In this document: piece after piece, positions 16,667 through 23,051 of the stretch
Layout of the letters: every line of letters begins with the position of its first letter
How positions within the stretch are numbered: position 1 is the stretch's first letter
Origin: an uncultured Bacilli bacterium
GTDB taxonomy: Bacteria; Bacillota_I; Bacilli_A; RFN20; DUOF01
Direction of reading: 5' to 3'
DNA: 28,302 nt
NCBI GenBank assembly: GCA_934183255.1
Contig: CAKPSD010000006.1
Coordinates: 1 to 28,302 of the forward strand
Position numbers and translations under genes: made by a program
Notes under the pieces: generated by a model
Databases searched by the model: none
What the model was told of the DNA's origin: nothing
What the model saw: only the letters and a program-made list of their open reading frames with translations

Positions 16667-17092
16667 TTATAAAAAATAGGGTTTAGAAGGAGAATTAGGG
16701 TTCTCCTTTTTTATTTCTTTTTCTTCTTGTTTTATATCTATTATTCTTTCTTCATTTGCTTGGTAATAATTATTTCTATTTTTTTTCTTTAACCCAAATA
16801 ATCCTTTTGATGATCCATCTCCTTTTATACCTTTTGCTACATTTAACAAGACTTTAGAGTTTTGAACCATTGGTTTTATTTGATTATATAGGGGAATAAT
16901 TTGATTTACAGTTCCTATTGTTTTTTGAGCTCCTGTCAAAATACCAGATAAAGACATTTTGCCTCCACCTAGTTTTGATAAAAGTCCAGCTCTAGGCACA
17001 GTAGAACTAATTGAAGAACCACCCGCTACTGCAAAAGGTGAAGCACCTCTTGTCATTTGCATAGTATTAAATAAAGAATTAAATCTATTCAT
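16667..17092 (-). CDS. yqfQ: YqfQ/VrrA-like protein
   Basis: 141 residues. The pattern matches the YqfQ family: an N-terminal Met/Gly/Ser-rich segment, GLLSKLGGGKMSLSGILTGA (36-55), then QKTIGTVNQIIPLYNQIKPM (56-75) and a short helix with KVLLNVAKGIKGD, ending in a basic then acidic, disordered tail. Function is unknown; the Bacillus anthracis relative is the repeat-variable VrrA. In Bacillus yqfQ sits between sigA/trmK and cshB/nfo, the same neighbourhood as here. SD AGGTGAT is 7 nt before the ATG. Confidence 0.65.
   Translation of the reverse strand: MNRFNSLFNTMQMTRGASPFAVAGGSSISSTVPRAGLLSKLGGGKMSLSGILTGAQKTIGTVNQIIPLYNQIKPMVQNSKVLLNVAKGIKGDGSSKGLFGLKKKNRNNYYQANEERIIDIKQEEKEIKKENPNSPSKPYFL
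16687..16712 (+). terminator. Plus-strand terminator inside the 3' end of yqfQ
   Basis: AAGGAGAA (16687-16694) and TTCTCCTT (16701-16708) form a perfect 8-bp stem with a 6-nt loop, followed by TTTT. It ends the hypothetical gene at 16115 while lying within the coding part of the convergent yqfQ. Confidence 0.85.
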
Positions 17093-17148
17093 GAGTTAAT
17101 CACCTATAGTAAAATATGTATTAATAATAAATATGTTACTTTATAAAT

Positions 17149-17184
17149 AAAAAAGAATTTATTTTTATTAAAAAACAAATTCTT
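17149..17184 (-). terminator. Terminator of trpS
   Basis: On the minus strand AAGAATTTGTTTTT (complement 17171-17184) pairs with AAAAATAAATTCTT (complement 17153-17166), one G-U wobble and a 4-nt loop, followed by a U-tract. Confidence 0.9.
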
Positions 17185-17196
17185 AAGATTTACTAG

Positions 17197-18186
17197 TTAA
17201 TTTAAACCTAATGCATGAGTTGCTCTTTTAAGTGTTTCTTTAGCAGTTATTCTAGCTTTTCTTGCACCTTTTTTGGTTATTTCATCTAGTATTTCAGTAT
17301 TATTGTATTTTTTAAATCTATCTTGGATTTCTTCTAGAAGGGAACAAACAACATTTGCTACTTCTTTTTTAAAGTCACCATATCCCTTATTTTCATATCT
17401 TTTTTCTATAGATTCAAATGATTCATTTGTGATTTTTGATAATATGCTCATTAAGTTTGATATTCCTGGCTGGTTTTCTTCATCATAGTGTACTTTATTA
17501 TAACTATCTGTTTTAGCAGACATTATTTTTTTTCTTGCAACATTTATATCATCCATTAAAAAGATTGTTCCTTTATTGTCTCCACTATCTGATTTATTCA
17601 TTTTCTCAAGAGGGTTTTGTAAGTTTAATACCTTGTTTGCAACTGGTGCGATATAAACATCTGGCATAGTAAAAGTGGTACCATATCTTTTGTTAAATCT
17701 TTCTGATAAATCTCTGGTTAATTCTACATGCTGTTGTTGGTCTTTTCCTACTGGTACAATATTAGTATTATATAAAAGAATATCTGCGACCATTAGTGTA
17801 GGGTAGACAAATAAACCTGTATCTACTCCTTCTTTTCCCATCCCTTGAGATTTATATTTGAATTGTGTCATTCTAGATAATTCTCCCATTTTAGTTTGAA
17901 ATGTCATTATAAAACCAAGTGTTCCATGCTCTAAAACATCGCTTTGTTTAAATATCATAGTTTTTTGTGGATCTACTCCACATGCTAAATACATAGCTAT
18001 ACAATTATATACTGATTCTTTTAATTTTTTTGGATCTTTAGGGCTAGTAATAGCATGTAAATCTGCGATGAATATATAACTTTTGTATGTAGTTTGTTTG
18101 TCTACAAAGTTTTTTATAGCTCCTAAATAATTTCCTAATGTTAGATTTCCTGAAGGTCTAACTCCTGTTAACATAACTTTTTTCAT
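17197..18186 (-). CDS. trpS: Tryptophanyl-tRNA synthetase
   Basis: 329 residues, normal length for bacterial TrpRS. The class I HIGH equivalent is PSGNLTLGNY (11-20) and the KMSKS loop is KMNKS (195-199); MGELSRMTQFKYKSQG is the family dimer/active-site helix block. The protein contains no tryptophan: at the near-invariant Trp92 position of TrpRS this one has Phe92 (GFIMTF). Transcription starts near 18394 and must pass a Trp-Trp leader-peptide attenuator. SD AAAGGA sits 11-12 nt before the ATG. Terminated by the hairpin at 17149-17184. Confidence 0.97.
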   Translation of the reverse strand: MKKVMLTGVRPSGNLTLGNYLGAIKNFVDKQTTYKSYIFIADLHAITSPKDPKKLKESVYNCIAMYLACGVDPQKTMIFKQSDVLEHGTLGFIMTFQTKMGELSRMTQFKYKSQGMGKEGVDTGLFVYPTLMVADILLYNTNIVPVGKDQQQHVELTRDLSERFNKRYGTTFTMPDVYIAPVANKVLNLQNPLEKMNKSDSGDNKGTIFLMDDINVARKKIMSAKTDSYNKVHYDEENQPGISNLMSILSKITNESFESIEKRYENKGYGDFKKEVANVVCSLLEEIQDRFKKYNNTEILDEITKKGARKARITAKETLKRATHALGLN

Positions 18187-18206
18187 TTTTTTATTTTTCC
18201 TTTCTT

Positions 18207-18258
18207 AAAAAAATAACCTACCGATATATATTTTTACAAAACATACCAGTAGGTTATT
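18207..18258 (-). terminator. Regulated intrinsic terminator of the trpS leader
   Basis: On the minus strand AATAACCTACTGGTAT (18258-18243) pairs with ATATCGGTAGGTTATT (18227-18212): 16 bp with two G-U wobbles, loop of 15 nt, then TTTTT to 18207. The trpS ATG is about 20 nt further on. Confidence 0.92.
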
Positions 18259-18340
18259 AAAAAGTTATATTAATATTTTTAATCCATTTATATGTTTTGT
18301 GACACTAGAAAGCATTCACAAAACATAATCTTGTGAACAC
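18207..18340 (-). promoter_or_regulatory. Tryptophan attenuator: four competing RNA segments ahead of trpS
   Basis: After the leader-peptide stop (complement 18345-18347) four segments can pair. Segment 1 GTGTTCACAA (18340-18331) pairs with segment 2 TTGTGAATGC (18321-18312), 10 bp with two wobbles. Segment 2 as TATGTTTTGTGA (18327-18316) pairs perfectly, 12 bp, with segment 3 TCACAAAACATA (18302-18291). Segment 3 also pairs, 10 bp, with segment 4 TATGTTTTGT (18245-18236), an exact copy of the segment 2 core, which lies inside the terminator hairpin (18258-18212). The 3:4 pairing and the terminator share bases 18246-18243. The logic predicted: stall at Trp codons leaves 1 free, 1:2 forms, 3:4 forms, read-through; completion to the stop codon masks 1, 2:3 forms, the terminator forms. 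The pairings are seen; the mechanism is inferred. Confidence 0.85.
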
Positions 18341-18344
18341 TAAA

Positions 18345-18377
18345 TTATCTAAGCCACCAACTAAATGAATTAAACAT
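18345..18377 (-). CDS. Trp-Trp leader peptide (attenuator), MFNSFSWWLR
   Basis: A 10-codon frame starts at ATG (complement 18377-18375) and ends in TAA (complement 18347-18345). It contains two consecutive TGG codons (complement 18359-18354). The SD AAGGAG (complement 18391-18386) is 8 nt before the ATG, as good as that of the large genes, and is better than the SD of trpS itself. Trp is rare in this proteome, so an adjacent pair in a 10-residue peptide upstream of trpS is most unlikely by chance. It would sense charged tRNA-Trp by ribosome position, like TrpL of enteric bacteria, although its sequence is unrelated to that peptide as far as I can see. Confidence 0.88.
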   Translation of the reverse strand: MFNSFSWWLR

Positions 18378-18400
18378 AGTTATCTCTCCTTTATATTTTT

Positions 18401-18430
18401 ATTATATTACTAGCAAAAAATAAATTGCAA
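18401..18430 (-). promoter_or_regulatory. Sigma-A promoter of the trpS transcription unit
   Basis: TTGCAA (complement 18425-18430), 18-bp spacer, TATAAT (complement 18401-18406). The start is predicted near 18394, a few bases before the leader-peptide SD. The promoter lies just beyond the end of the ppa gene. Confidence 0.85.
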
Positions 18431-18437
18431 GACTTTT

Positions 18438-18773
18438 TTATCTAATTATTATTGAATCAAACCATTGTTCTTGAAATTCTACTAAAGCACGGATTTGATC
18501 ATCAGTATAATTTCGTCCATCTTTCATAACAACTAATTTGTCATCATTATCATTAATTCTGTGTATAATAGCTATTACTGTCCCTTCAAAAGTTTCTAGG
18601 GGAGTATGCTCACCTAAAACATAAGCATCTAATTCTTCACCATCTCCAGATATGGTATTAGGAATATAGCCATAGTTAACTGGATATATAAAACCATGAT
18701 TTGGGTGCTTACATCCTAAAGGTCTATCCATTTTTATAAGAACTTTTTTACCTATATAATTTTTATTATCCAT
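18438..18773 (-). CDS. ppa: Short inorganic pyrophosphatase (family I-like)
   Basis: 111 residues against about 175 in the E. coli type. It keeps KMDRPLGCKHPNHGFIYPVN, GYIPNTISGDGEELDAYVLG and the HRINDNDDKLVV segment. The metal cluster D-x-D-x-x-D reads DGEELD, so the second Asp is Glu46, with Asp44 and Asp49 kept; Asp77/Asp78 and Lys79 match the second metal/phosphate segment. The C-terminal part of the classic fold is missing. Pyrophosphate hydrolysis is likely but a related phosphatase role is possible. It starts 18 nt after the XRE regulator with SD AAGGAGG and is probably co-transcribed with it. Confidence 0.8.
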   Translation of the reverse strand: MDNKNYIGKKVLIKMDRPLGCKHPNHGFIYPVNYGYIPNTISGDGEELDAYVLGEHTPLETFEGTVIAIIHRINDNDDKLVVMKDGRNYTDDQIRALVEFQEQWFDSIIIR

Positions 18774-18791
18774 TTTTTATCCTCCTTAATA

Positions 18792-19358
18792 TTATTTTTT
18801 TACTTTTAATAGCATAAACATTAATACATCTATTATTAAAGCTATAATTATAATTAAATAAAAGTATTTAAACTTCATTAAACACATTATAAGCATTGCT
18901 ATTGCTACAATTAATAATGTTATAGATAAAAATACATATATTTCTTTGAACCATAATTTAGAGAAGACTATTAATACAATGGAAGCTGATACTGATGCTA
19001 AAACAAATGGCAAATAATAGTAAGAAGTATCAAATAATTTTAAGAAGAAGAAGGTAATTGTTGCAAGTAAGAAACATAGACCAGTAGAAGCTAATGTAAT
19101 AAGTATATGATTCCTTAATTTATGGCTTTTTTTAACAACATTAGTGTTAGAAATTAAATCATCTATAGTTACGTTAAAAAAACTTGCAATTTTATGCATT
19201 GATACTACATCTGGCATAGTTTCTCCGGTTTCCCACTTTGATATAGCTTTATCAGTATAATTAAGTTTTTCTGCTAATTGTGCTTGATTTAAATTAATGC
19301 TTTTTCTAAGTTTAGTTATATTGCTAGAAAAGTTTTTTCTTATTTCTATATCTTCCAT
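18792..19358 (-). CDS. XRE-family helix-turn-helix regulator with C-terminal membrane domain
   Basis: 188 residues. Residues about 10-65 form a Cro/CI-type HTH (LRKSINLNQAQLAEKLNYTD then KAISKWETGETMPD), the common form of Firmicutes XRE regulators. Four hydrophobic segments follow (about 83-106, 111-131, 136-158, 164-185), so the DNA-binding domain is tethered to the membrane. A perfect 19-bp palindrome covers the -35 of its own promoter, which points to autoregulation. The gene continues into ppa with an 18-nt gap. What the membrane part senses is unknown. Confidence 0.85.
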   Translation of the reverse strand: MEDIEIRKNFSSNITKLRKSINLNQAQLAEKLNYTDKAISKWETGETMPDVVSMHKIASFFNVTIDDLISNTNVVKKSHKLRNHILITLASTGLCFLLATITFFFLKLFDTSYYYLPFVLASVSASIVLIVFSKLWFKEIYVFLSITLLIVAIAMLIMCLMKFKYFYLIIIIALIIDVLMFMLLKVKK

Positions 19359-19381
19359 TTTTACATCCCTCTAACGTAAAT

Positions 19382-19411
19382 ATTATAAAAATTTATTAAT
19401 TCTCTTGTCAA
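19382..19411 (-). promoter_or_regulatory. Promoter of the XRE-ppa operon
   Basis: TTGACA (complement 19406-19411), 18-bp spacer, TATAAT (complement 19382-19387): both hexamers match consensus. Confidence 0.85.
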
Positions 19412-19417
19412 GAGAAT
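19399..19417. promoter_or_regulatory. Palindromic operator over the -35 box of the XRE gene
   Basis: ATTCTCTTGTCAAGAGAAT is a perfect dyad of two 9-bp arms around one central base, and it contains the TTGACA of the XRE promoter. This is the expected form of a dimeric HTH repressor site; the XRE protein encoded downstream is the natural candidate to bind it. Confidence 0.7.
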
Positions 19418-19467
19418 GCATAGAATTAATAGGAGAGAAAACTATTTACCAATAGGGTAGTTATTTA
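19418..19467. other. Spacer between the XRE operator and the degV promoter
   Basis: No gene is seen here. An imperfect inverted repeat is present (AACTA at 19440 region with TAGTT near 19458, and ACC/GGG inside) without a U-tract. AGGAGAG at 19431-19437 resembles an SD but no ATG, GTG or TTG frame of useful length follows. Confidence 0.4.
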
Positions 19468-19496
19468 TTGTTAATTAGATACATAAGTAATATATT
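19468..19496 (+). promoter_or_regulatory. Promoter of degV
   Basis: TTGTTA (19468-19473), 17-bp spacer, TATATT (19491-19496). Predicted start near 19503, 12 nt before the SD. Confidence 0.7.
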
Positions 19497-19529
19497 AGTT
19501 GCGTAAGTTGTTTGAAAGGAAGGATATTA

Positions 19530-20396
19530 ATGGAAAATTTTATTATAACAACAGACTCATCATGTGATTTAAAATTTAGTGAATTACAAGAAAAAAATAT
19601 ACCAGTTATTTATTTTAGATATACTGATGGAGAAGAAGTATACGTGAATGATATGAATGAAGATAAATATAAAGATTTTTATAATATGATGAGGGAAGGA
19701 AAAAGTTTTAAGACTAGCCAAATAAATGAAATTGAGTATTATAAATTTTTTAAAGAACAATTGACAAAAAATAATAATATTATTCATATTTCATTAACTG
19801 AAGGCTTATCTAATACTATTAATAATGCTAGAAGTGCAGTGAAAAAATTAATGAGTGAAAATGCTAATGCTAATATTAAAATAATAGATAGTAAAATTGC
19901 TTGTTTAGGACTAGCTTTAATTATTGATAAAGCTATTAGTTATAAGTCATTAAGTATTGATGAAGCGTATAATAAACTATTAGAGGATGTTGATTATTTA
20001 AATACTTATTATACTACTGACACATTAAAATATTTTGCTAGAGGAGGAAGACTTTCTAAGGTCGAGGCTTTTATTGGTGGAGCTTTAAGAATTAACCCAA
20101 TTCTAGATTGTCATAAAGATGGAAGACTTAGAGTTACAGCAAAAGTAAGAGGGGAAAAGCATGCACTTGATTATGTTGTTAATAAGACAAAAGAAAATGC
20201 TATAAATCCTAGTGAGCAAACATTATATATATGCCATGCAGATAATATAGAAAAAGCAAAAGAAGTAGAAGAAAGAATGAAAAAAGAAGTAGGATTTAAA
20301 GATTATAAAATATACTTTATGGGACCTACTATTGGTGCGCATGCTGGACCTGGTTTAGTAGCTGTATTTTATTTTGGTAATCCAAGGAGCAATTAA
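19530..20396 (+). CDS. degV: DegV family fatty-acid-binding protein
   Basis: 288 residues. The N-terminal ITTDSSCDLKFSELQEKNIP, the central HISLTEGLSNTINNARSA block with the lipid-contacting Ser, the FARGGRLSKVEAFIGG signature and the closing GPTIGAHAGPGLVAVFYFG define the family. DegV (FakB-like) proteins hold a fatty acid for phosphorylation by FakA; a kinase gene is not in the window. Start is ATG 19530 with AAAGGAAGGA (19515-19524); the TTG at 19512 would lie upstream of the SD. The gene has its own promoter and terminator. With two PlsC genes nearby it fits use of exogenous fatty acids, which is inference. Confidence 0.9.
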   Translation: MENFIITTDSSCDLKFSELQEKNIPVIYFRYTDGEEVYVNDMNEDKYKDFYNMMREGKSFKTSQINEIEYYKFFKEQLTKNNNIIHISLTEGLSNTINNARSAVKKLMSENANANIKIIDSKIACLGLALIIDKAISYKSLSIDEAYNKLLEDVDYLNTYYTTDTLKYFARGGRLSKVEAFIGGALRINPILDCHKDGRLRVTAKVRGEKHALDYVVNKTKENAINPSEQTLYICHADNIEKAKEVEERMKKEVGFKDYKIYFMGPTIGAHAGPGLVAVFYFGNPRSN

Positions 20397-20410
20397 ATTG
20401 CTCTTTTTTT
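20387..20410 (+). terminator. Terminator of degV
   Basis: GAGCAA (20387-20392) and TTGCTC (20398-20403) with a 5-nt loop, extendable inward, followed by seven T's. The stop codon TAA (20394-20396) lies in the loop. Confidence 0.92.
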
Positions 20411-20419
20411 ATAGTTGCT

Positions 20420-20448
20420 TTGACAATGAAGAATAAAGCAAGTATAAT
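20420..20448 (+). promoter_or_regulatory. Consensus sigma-A promoter of the helicase-nfo operon
   Basis: TTGACA (20420-20425), exactly 17 bp, TATAAT (20443-20448): a full consensus match, the strongest-looking promoter in the window. The start falls near 20455. A CAATGAA/TTCATTG inverted repeat (20424-20430, 20449-20455) brackets the spacer and -10; this may be chance. Confidence 0.93.
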
Positions 20449-20475
20449 TTCATTGTGATTAAGGATAGTGATTTT

Positions 20476-21843
20476 ATGGAAGAAATAAGTAAATATGGTT
20501 TCAAAGATTTTGTATATAACACATTAGTTAATACTAAAGGATATGAAAAACTAACTGATATACAAAAAGATGTTATTCCTTTAGCAATAAAAGGTAAGAA
20601 TATAATTGGTAGAAGTAGTACGGGTAGTGGTAAAACTGATGCTTTTTTAGTACCTATTATGCAAAATTTGTATCTTGATAGTGAAAATGTTGAAGCAATT
20701 ATAGTTGCTCCTACTAGAGAACTTGCTAGTCAAATTTATTCTAATGCTTTAGATTATGTTAGTAATTGTAATAAAATTAGAGTAAAACTTTTAACTGGTG
20801 GATTTGATAGAAAAAGAGATTTAATGAAAAAGGGAGAAAATCCTCATATTATTATTGGCACTCCTGCTAGATTAAAAGATTTGCTTTTAGGCAATGGAAT
20901 GTATGATATTTCTAAAGTTAAGACAATTGTTTTAGATGAAATAGATATGATATTTGAAATGAAATTTTTAGAAGATATAGATGCTTTAATGAGTAAATTA
21001 AAAAAAGATATTCAAACATTAGTTTTTAGTGCTACTATTAGTGAACAATTGAAAGTTTTTATTAAAAAATATATGGAAAGTAATATTTTAATAGATTTAT
21101 CCAAAAAAGAATTAACTGCTAATGAGGTAAAACATTTATGCATACCTTTAAGAGGAAAGAGTAGAAAAGAAGCTTTATTAGATTTAGTTAGTAATATTAA
21201 CCCTTATTTATGTTTAGTATTTGCTTCTAAAAAAGAAAATGTTAATGAGTATTTTAAAGTATTAAGAGAGAATGGATATAATGTTGGATTAATTCATGGG
21301 GATCTTGATTCTAGAAGTAGAAGACAAGCTATGAAAAAGATAACATCACTTGATTATGAATATGTTGTATGTAGTGATATTGCTGCTAGGGGTATCGATA
21401 TAGAAGGTGTTAGTCATGTTATTAGTATGGATTTTCCTTATAATTTAGAATTTTATTTTCATAGAGCAGGTAGATGTGGCAGAAATGGTGAGAGTGGAGA
21501 ATGCTTTGCTTTTTATGATGATAAGGAAGAAAAGATTATTAGACAATTAATTGAAAAAGGATTAAAAATGGAGAATGTTAGTATTAAAAATGGAGAATTT
21601 AAATCTTTAAAACCATTTGTAAGAGAAAAGGGTAATAAAAAATTAGATCCTGAACTAGCTAAAGAAATTCATAAAGTTACTGTAAAGAATAAAAATGCTA
21701 AAGTTAAACCAGGATATAAGAAAAAAATGAAAGAAGAAATAGATAAATTAAAGAGAAAACATAAAAGACAAATAATAAAAAAATCTATTGAAGAGCAAAG
21801 AAAAAAATCTTATAAACCTGGAGGTAAAAATTATCATGAGTAA
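20476..21843 (+). CDS. cshB: DEAD-box RNA helicase (CshB/YqfR-like), DEID variant
   Basis: 455 residues. Q motif ending in Gln30, motif I SSTGSGKT (47-54), Ia PTRELA, Ib TGG and TPARL, motif II DEID (154-157) in place of DEAD, motif III SAT (185-187), motif V RGID and motif VI HRAGRCGR, then a lysine-rich tail (about 390-455). It should unwind RNA in ribosome assembly or decay. Start ATG 20476 follows AAGGATAG; the GTG at 20455 coincides with the predicted transcription start and is unlikely. It overlaps nfo by 8 nt, as yqfR-yqfS are adjacent in Bacillus, which supports the CshB assignment over CshA. Confidence 0.88.
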   Translation: MEEISKYGFKDFVYNTLVNTKGYEKLTDIQKDVIPLAIKGKNIIGRSSTGSGKTDAFLVPIMQNLYLDSENVEAIIVAPTRELASQIYSNALDYVSNCNKIRVKLLTGGFDRKRDLMKKGENPHIIIGTPARLKDLLLGNGMYDISKVKTIVLDEIDMIFEMKFLEDIDALMSKLKKDIQTLVFSATISEQLKVFIKKYMESNILIDLSKKELTANEVKHLCIPLRGKSRKEALLDLVSNINPYLCLVFASKKENVNEYFKVLRENGYNVGLIHGDLDSRSRRQAMKKITSLDYEYVVCSDIAARGIDIEGVSHVISMDFPYNLEFYFHRAGRCGRNGESGECFAFYDDKEEKIIRQLIEKGLKMENVSIKNGEFKSLKPFVREKGNKKLDPELAKEIHKVTVKNKNAKVKPGYKKKMKEEIDKLKRKHKRQIIKKSIEEQRKKSYKPGGKNYHE

Positions 21844-22696
21844 AGAAATAATTATTGGTTCACATGTTAGTATGAGTTCTCCTTCTTTTCTTGTTGGGAG
21901 TGTAAAGGAAGCACTTAGTTATGATGCTAATACTTTTATGTTTTATACAGGAGCTCCACAAAACACTGCAAGAAAACCAGTTACTGAGTTAAAAGTAGAA
22001 GAAGCAAGAAAATTAATGGAAGAAAGTAATATTGACATTAATAATGTTGTAGTGCATGCTCCATATATTATTAATATTGCTAATGCTAAGGATGATGGAA
22101 TTTATGAGTTATCTAAAAAAGTTCTTTTAGATGAAATTAAAAGAACTGCTTATATTGGATGTAAATATTTAGTTCTTCATCCAGGAAGTCATTTAGGACT
22201 TGGGGTAGAAATAGGTCTTGTTAGAATAATAGATGCTTTAAATGAAGTATTAGATAAAGATGATAGTAATGTAGTAGTTTTACTTGAAACTATGGCTGGT
22301 AAGGGTAATGAGATGGGTTCTTCTTTTGATGAACTTGCTTATATAATAGAAAATGTTAATAAAAAAGAAAAAATAGGAGTATGTTTTGATACTTGTCATA
22401 CTCATGATGCTGGATATGATTTAGTAAATGATTTAGATGGTGTTATTAATGAATTTGATAATATTATTGGATTAAATTATCTTAAAGTTATACATGTTAA
22501 TGACTCTAAAAACGTTAGAGGTGCTAGAAAAGATAGACATGAAAATATTGGAAAAGGATATGTTGGGCTAGAAACATTAAGAAAAGTAGTTCATTATTCT
22601 AAATTTGAAAATGTCATAAAAATATTAGAAACTCCTTATATTAATGGTAATGCTCCATATAAAGAAGAAATTGCTTTATTAAGAGAAGATAATTAA
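21836..22696 (+). CDS. nfo: Endonuclease IV (AP endonuclease)
   Basis: 286 residues, full length. Zinc-binding landmarks are all visible: GSHVSMSS at the start, VHAPYIINIA, LVLHPGSHLG, LLETMAGKG, CFDTCHTHDAGYD, VIHVNDSKN with RKDRHENIGKG, and ILETPY near the end. It cuts 5' of abasic sites in base excision repair. Start ATG 21836 with GGAGGT at 21820-21825, inside the end of the helicase gene. Its last 18 nt overlap the convergent yqfT-like gene. Pairing with dut nearby gives two genome-uracil/AP-site functions in the region, not in one operon. Confidence 0.96.
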   Translation: MSKEIIIGSHVSMSSPSFLVGSVKEALSYDANTFMFYTGAPQNTARKPVTELKVEEARKLMEESNIDINNVVVHAPYIINIANAKDDGIYELSKKVLLDEIKRTAYIGCKYLVLHPGSHLGLGVEIGLVRIIDALNEVLDKDDSNVVVLLETMAGKGNEMGSSFDELAYIIENVNKKEKIGVCFDTCHTHDAGYDLVNDLDGVINEFDNIIGLNYLKVIHVNDSKNVRGARKDRHENIGKGYVGLETLRKVVHYSKFENVIKILETPYINGNAPYKEEIALLREDN

Positions 22697-22939
22697 TAAT
22701 TTATTTATCAAGGCATCAGTTTTTGAAGCTGTAACTTGACTTGTTTTATTAGCTAAAGCTTTAATTAAATACATTTTATTTCTTTCGTCTAGGAAATTTT
22801 GCCAATTAGCTTTTACAAATGGTAAAACAACCCTCATTTCATCATAAGTAAATTCAATACATAACTGTTTAGAAACTAAAATAGCTTTCTCAATAGTTAT
22901 GTTTTTTAAATAATTATTTATAATCATGCTCATAAACAT
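22679..22939 (-). CDS. yqfT: YqfT-like protein (DUF2624)
   Basis: 86 residues, all helical, soluble. The succession INNYLKNITIEKAILVSKQL, then a central FTYDEMRVVLPFVKAN and a C-terminal KALANKTSQVTASKTDALIN resembles Bacillus YqfT, which lies just after nfo (yqfS). Here it also follows nfo but in the opposite orientation. Start ATG 22939 with GGTGAT (complement 22947-22952); GTG at 22954 precedes the predicted transcript start. Function unknown. The match is from memory of a short family, supported by position. Confidence 0.55.
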   Translation of the reverse strand: MFMSMIINNYLKNITIEKAILVSKQLCIEFTYDEMRVVLPFVKANWQNFLDERNKMYLIKALANKTSQVTASKTDALINKLLIIFS

Positions 22940-22957
22940 ATAATATATCACCACTTA

Positions 22958-22986
22958 ATAATATGCATCTAAGTAGTAATTCACAA
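22958..22986 (-). promoter_or_regulatory. Promoter of the yqfT-like gene
   Basis: TTGTGA (complement 22981-22986), 17-bp spacer, TATTAT (complement 22958-22963). The start would be near 22951, at the SD. Confidence 0.7.
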
Positions 22987-23021
22987 CTAAATAATTAATT
23001 ATAATTTTAATTTATGAGTTA

Positions 23022-23030
23022 TGTTAGAAT
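23022..23030 (+). promoter_or_regulatory. Extended -10 promoter of the gene at 23052
   Basis: TGTTAGAAT: TG (23022-23023) and -10 TAGAAT (23025-23030), no clear -35. SD AGGAGGT follows at 23038-23044. Confidence 0.6.
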
Positions 23031-23051
23031 AATAAAAAGGAGGTAATTACG

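Noticed and set aside
18187..18437. T-box riboswitch before trpS
   Set aside because: No T-box sequence (AGGGTGGNACCGCG-like), no specifier stem, and the leader is too short and is occupied by the peptide and its four segments.
19431..19453. Second small leader peptide before degV (AGGAGAG followed by a short frame)
   Set aside because: The only frame begins with ATT and has three codons; the degV promoter lies downstream of it.
20424..20455. CAATGAA/TTCATTG inverted repeat as an operator of the helicase operon
   Set aside because: Seven-bp arms 18 nt apart in AT-rich DNA are easily a chance match; no second copy was noticed.
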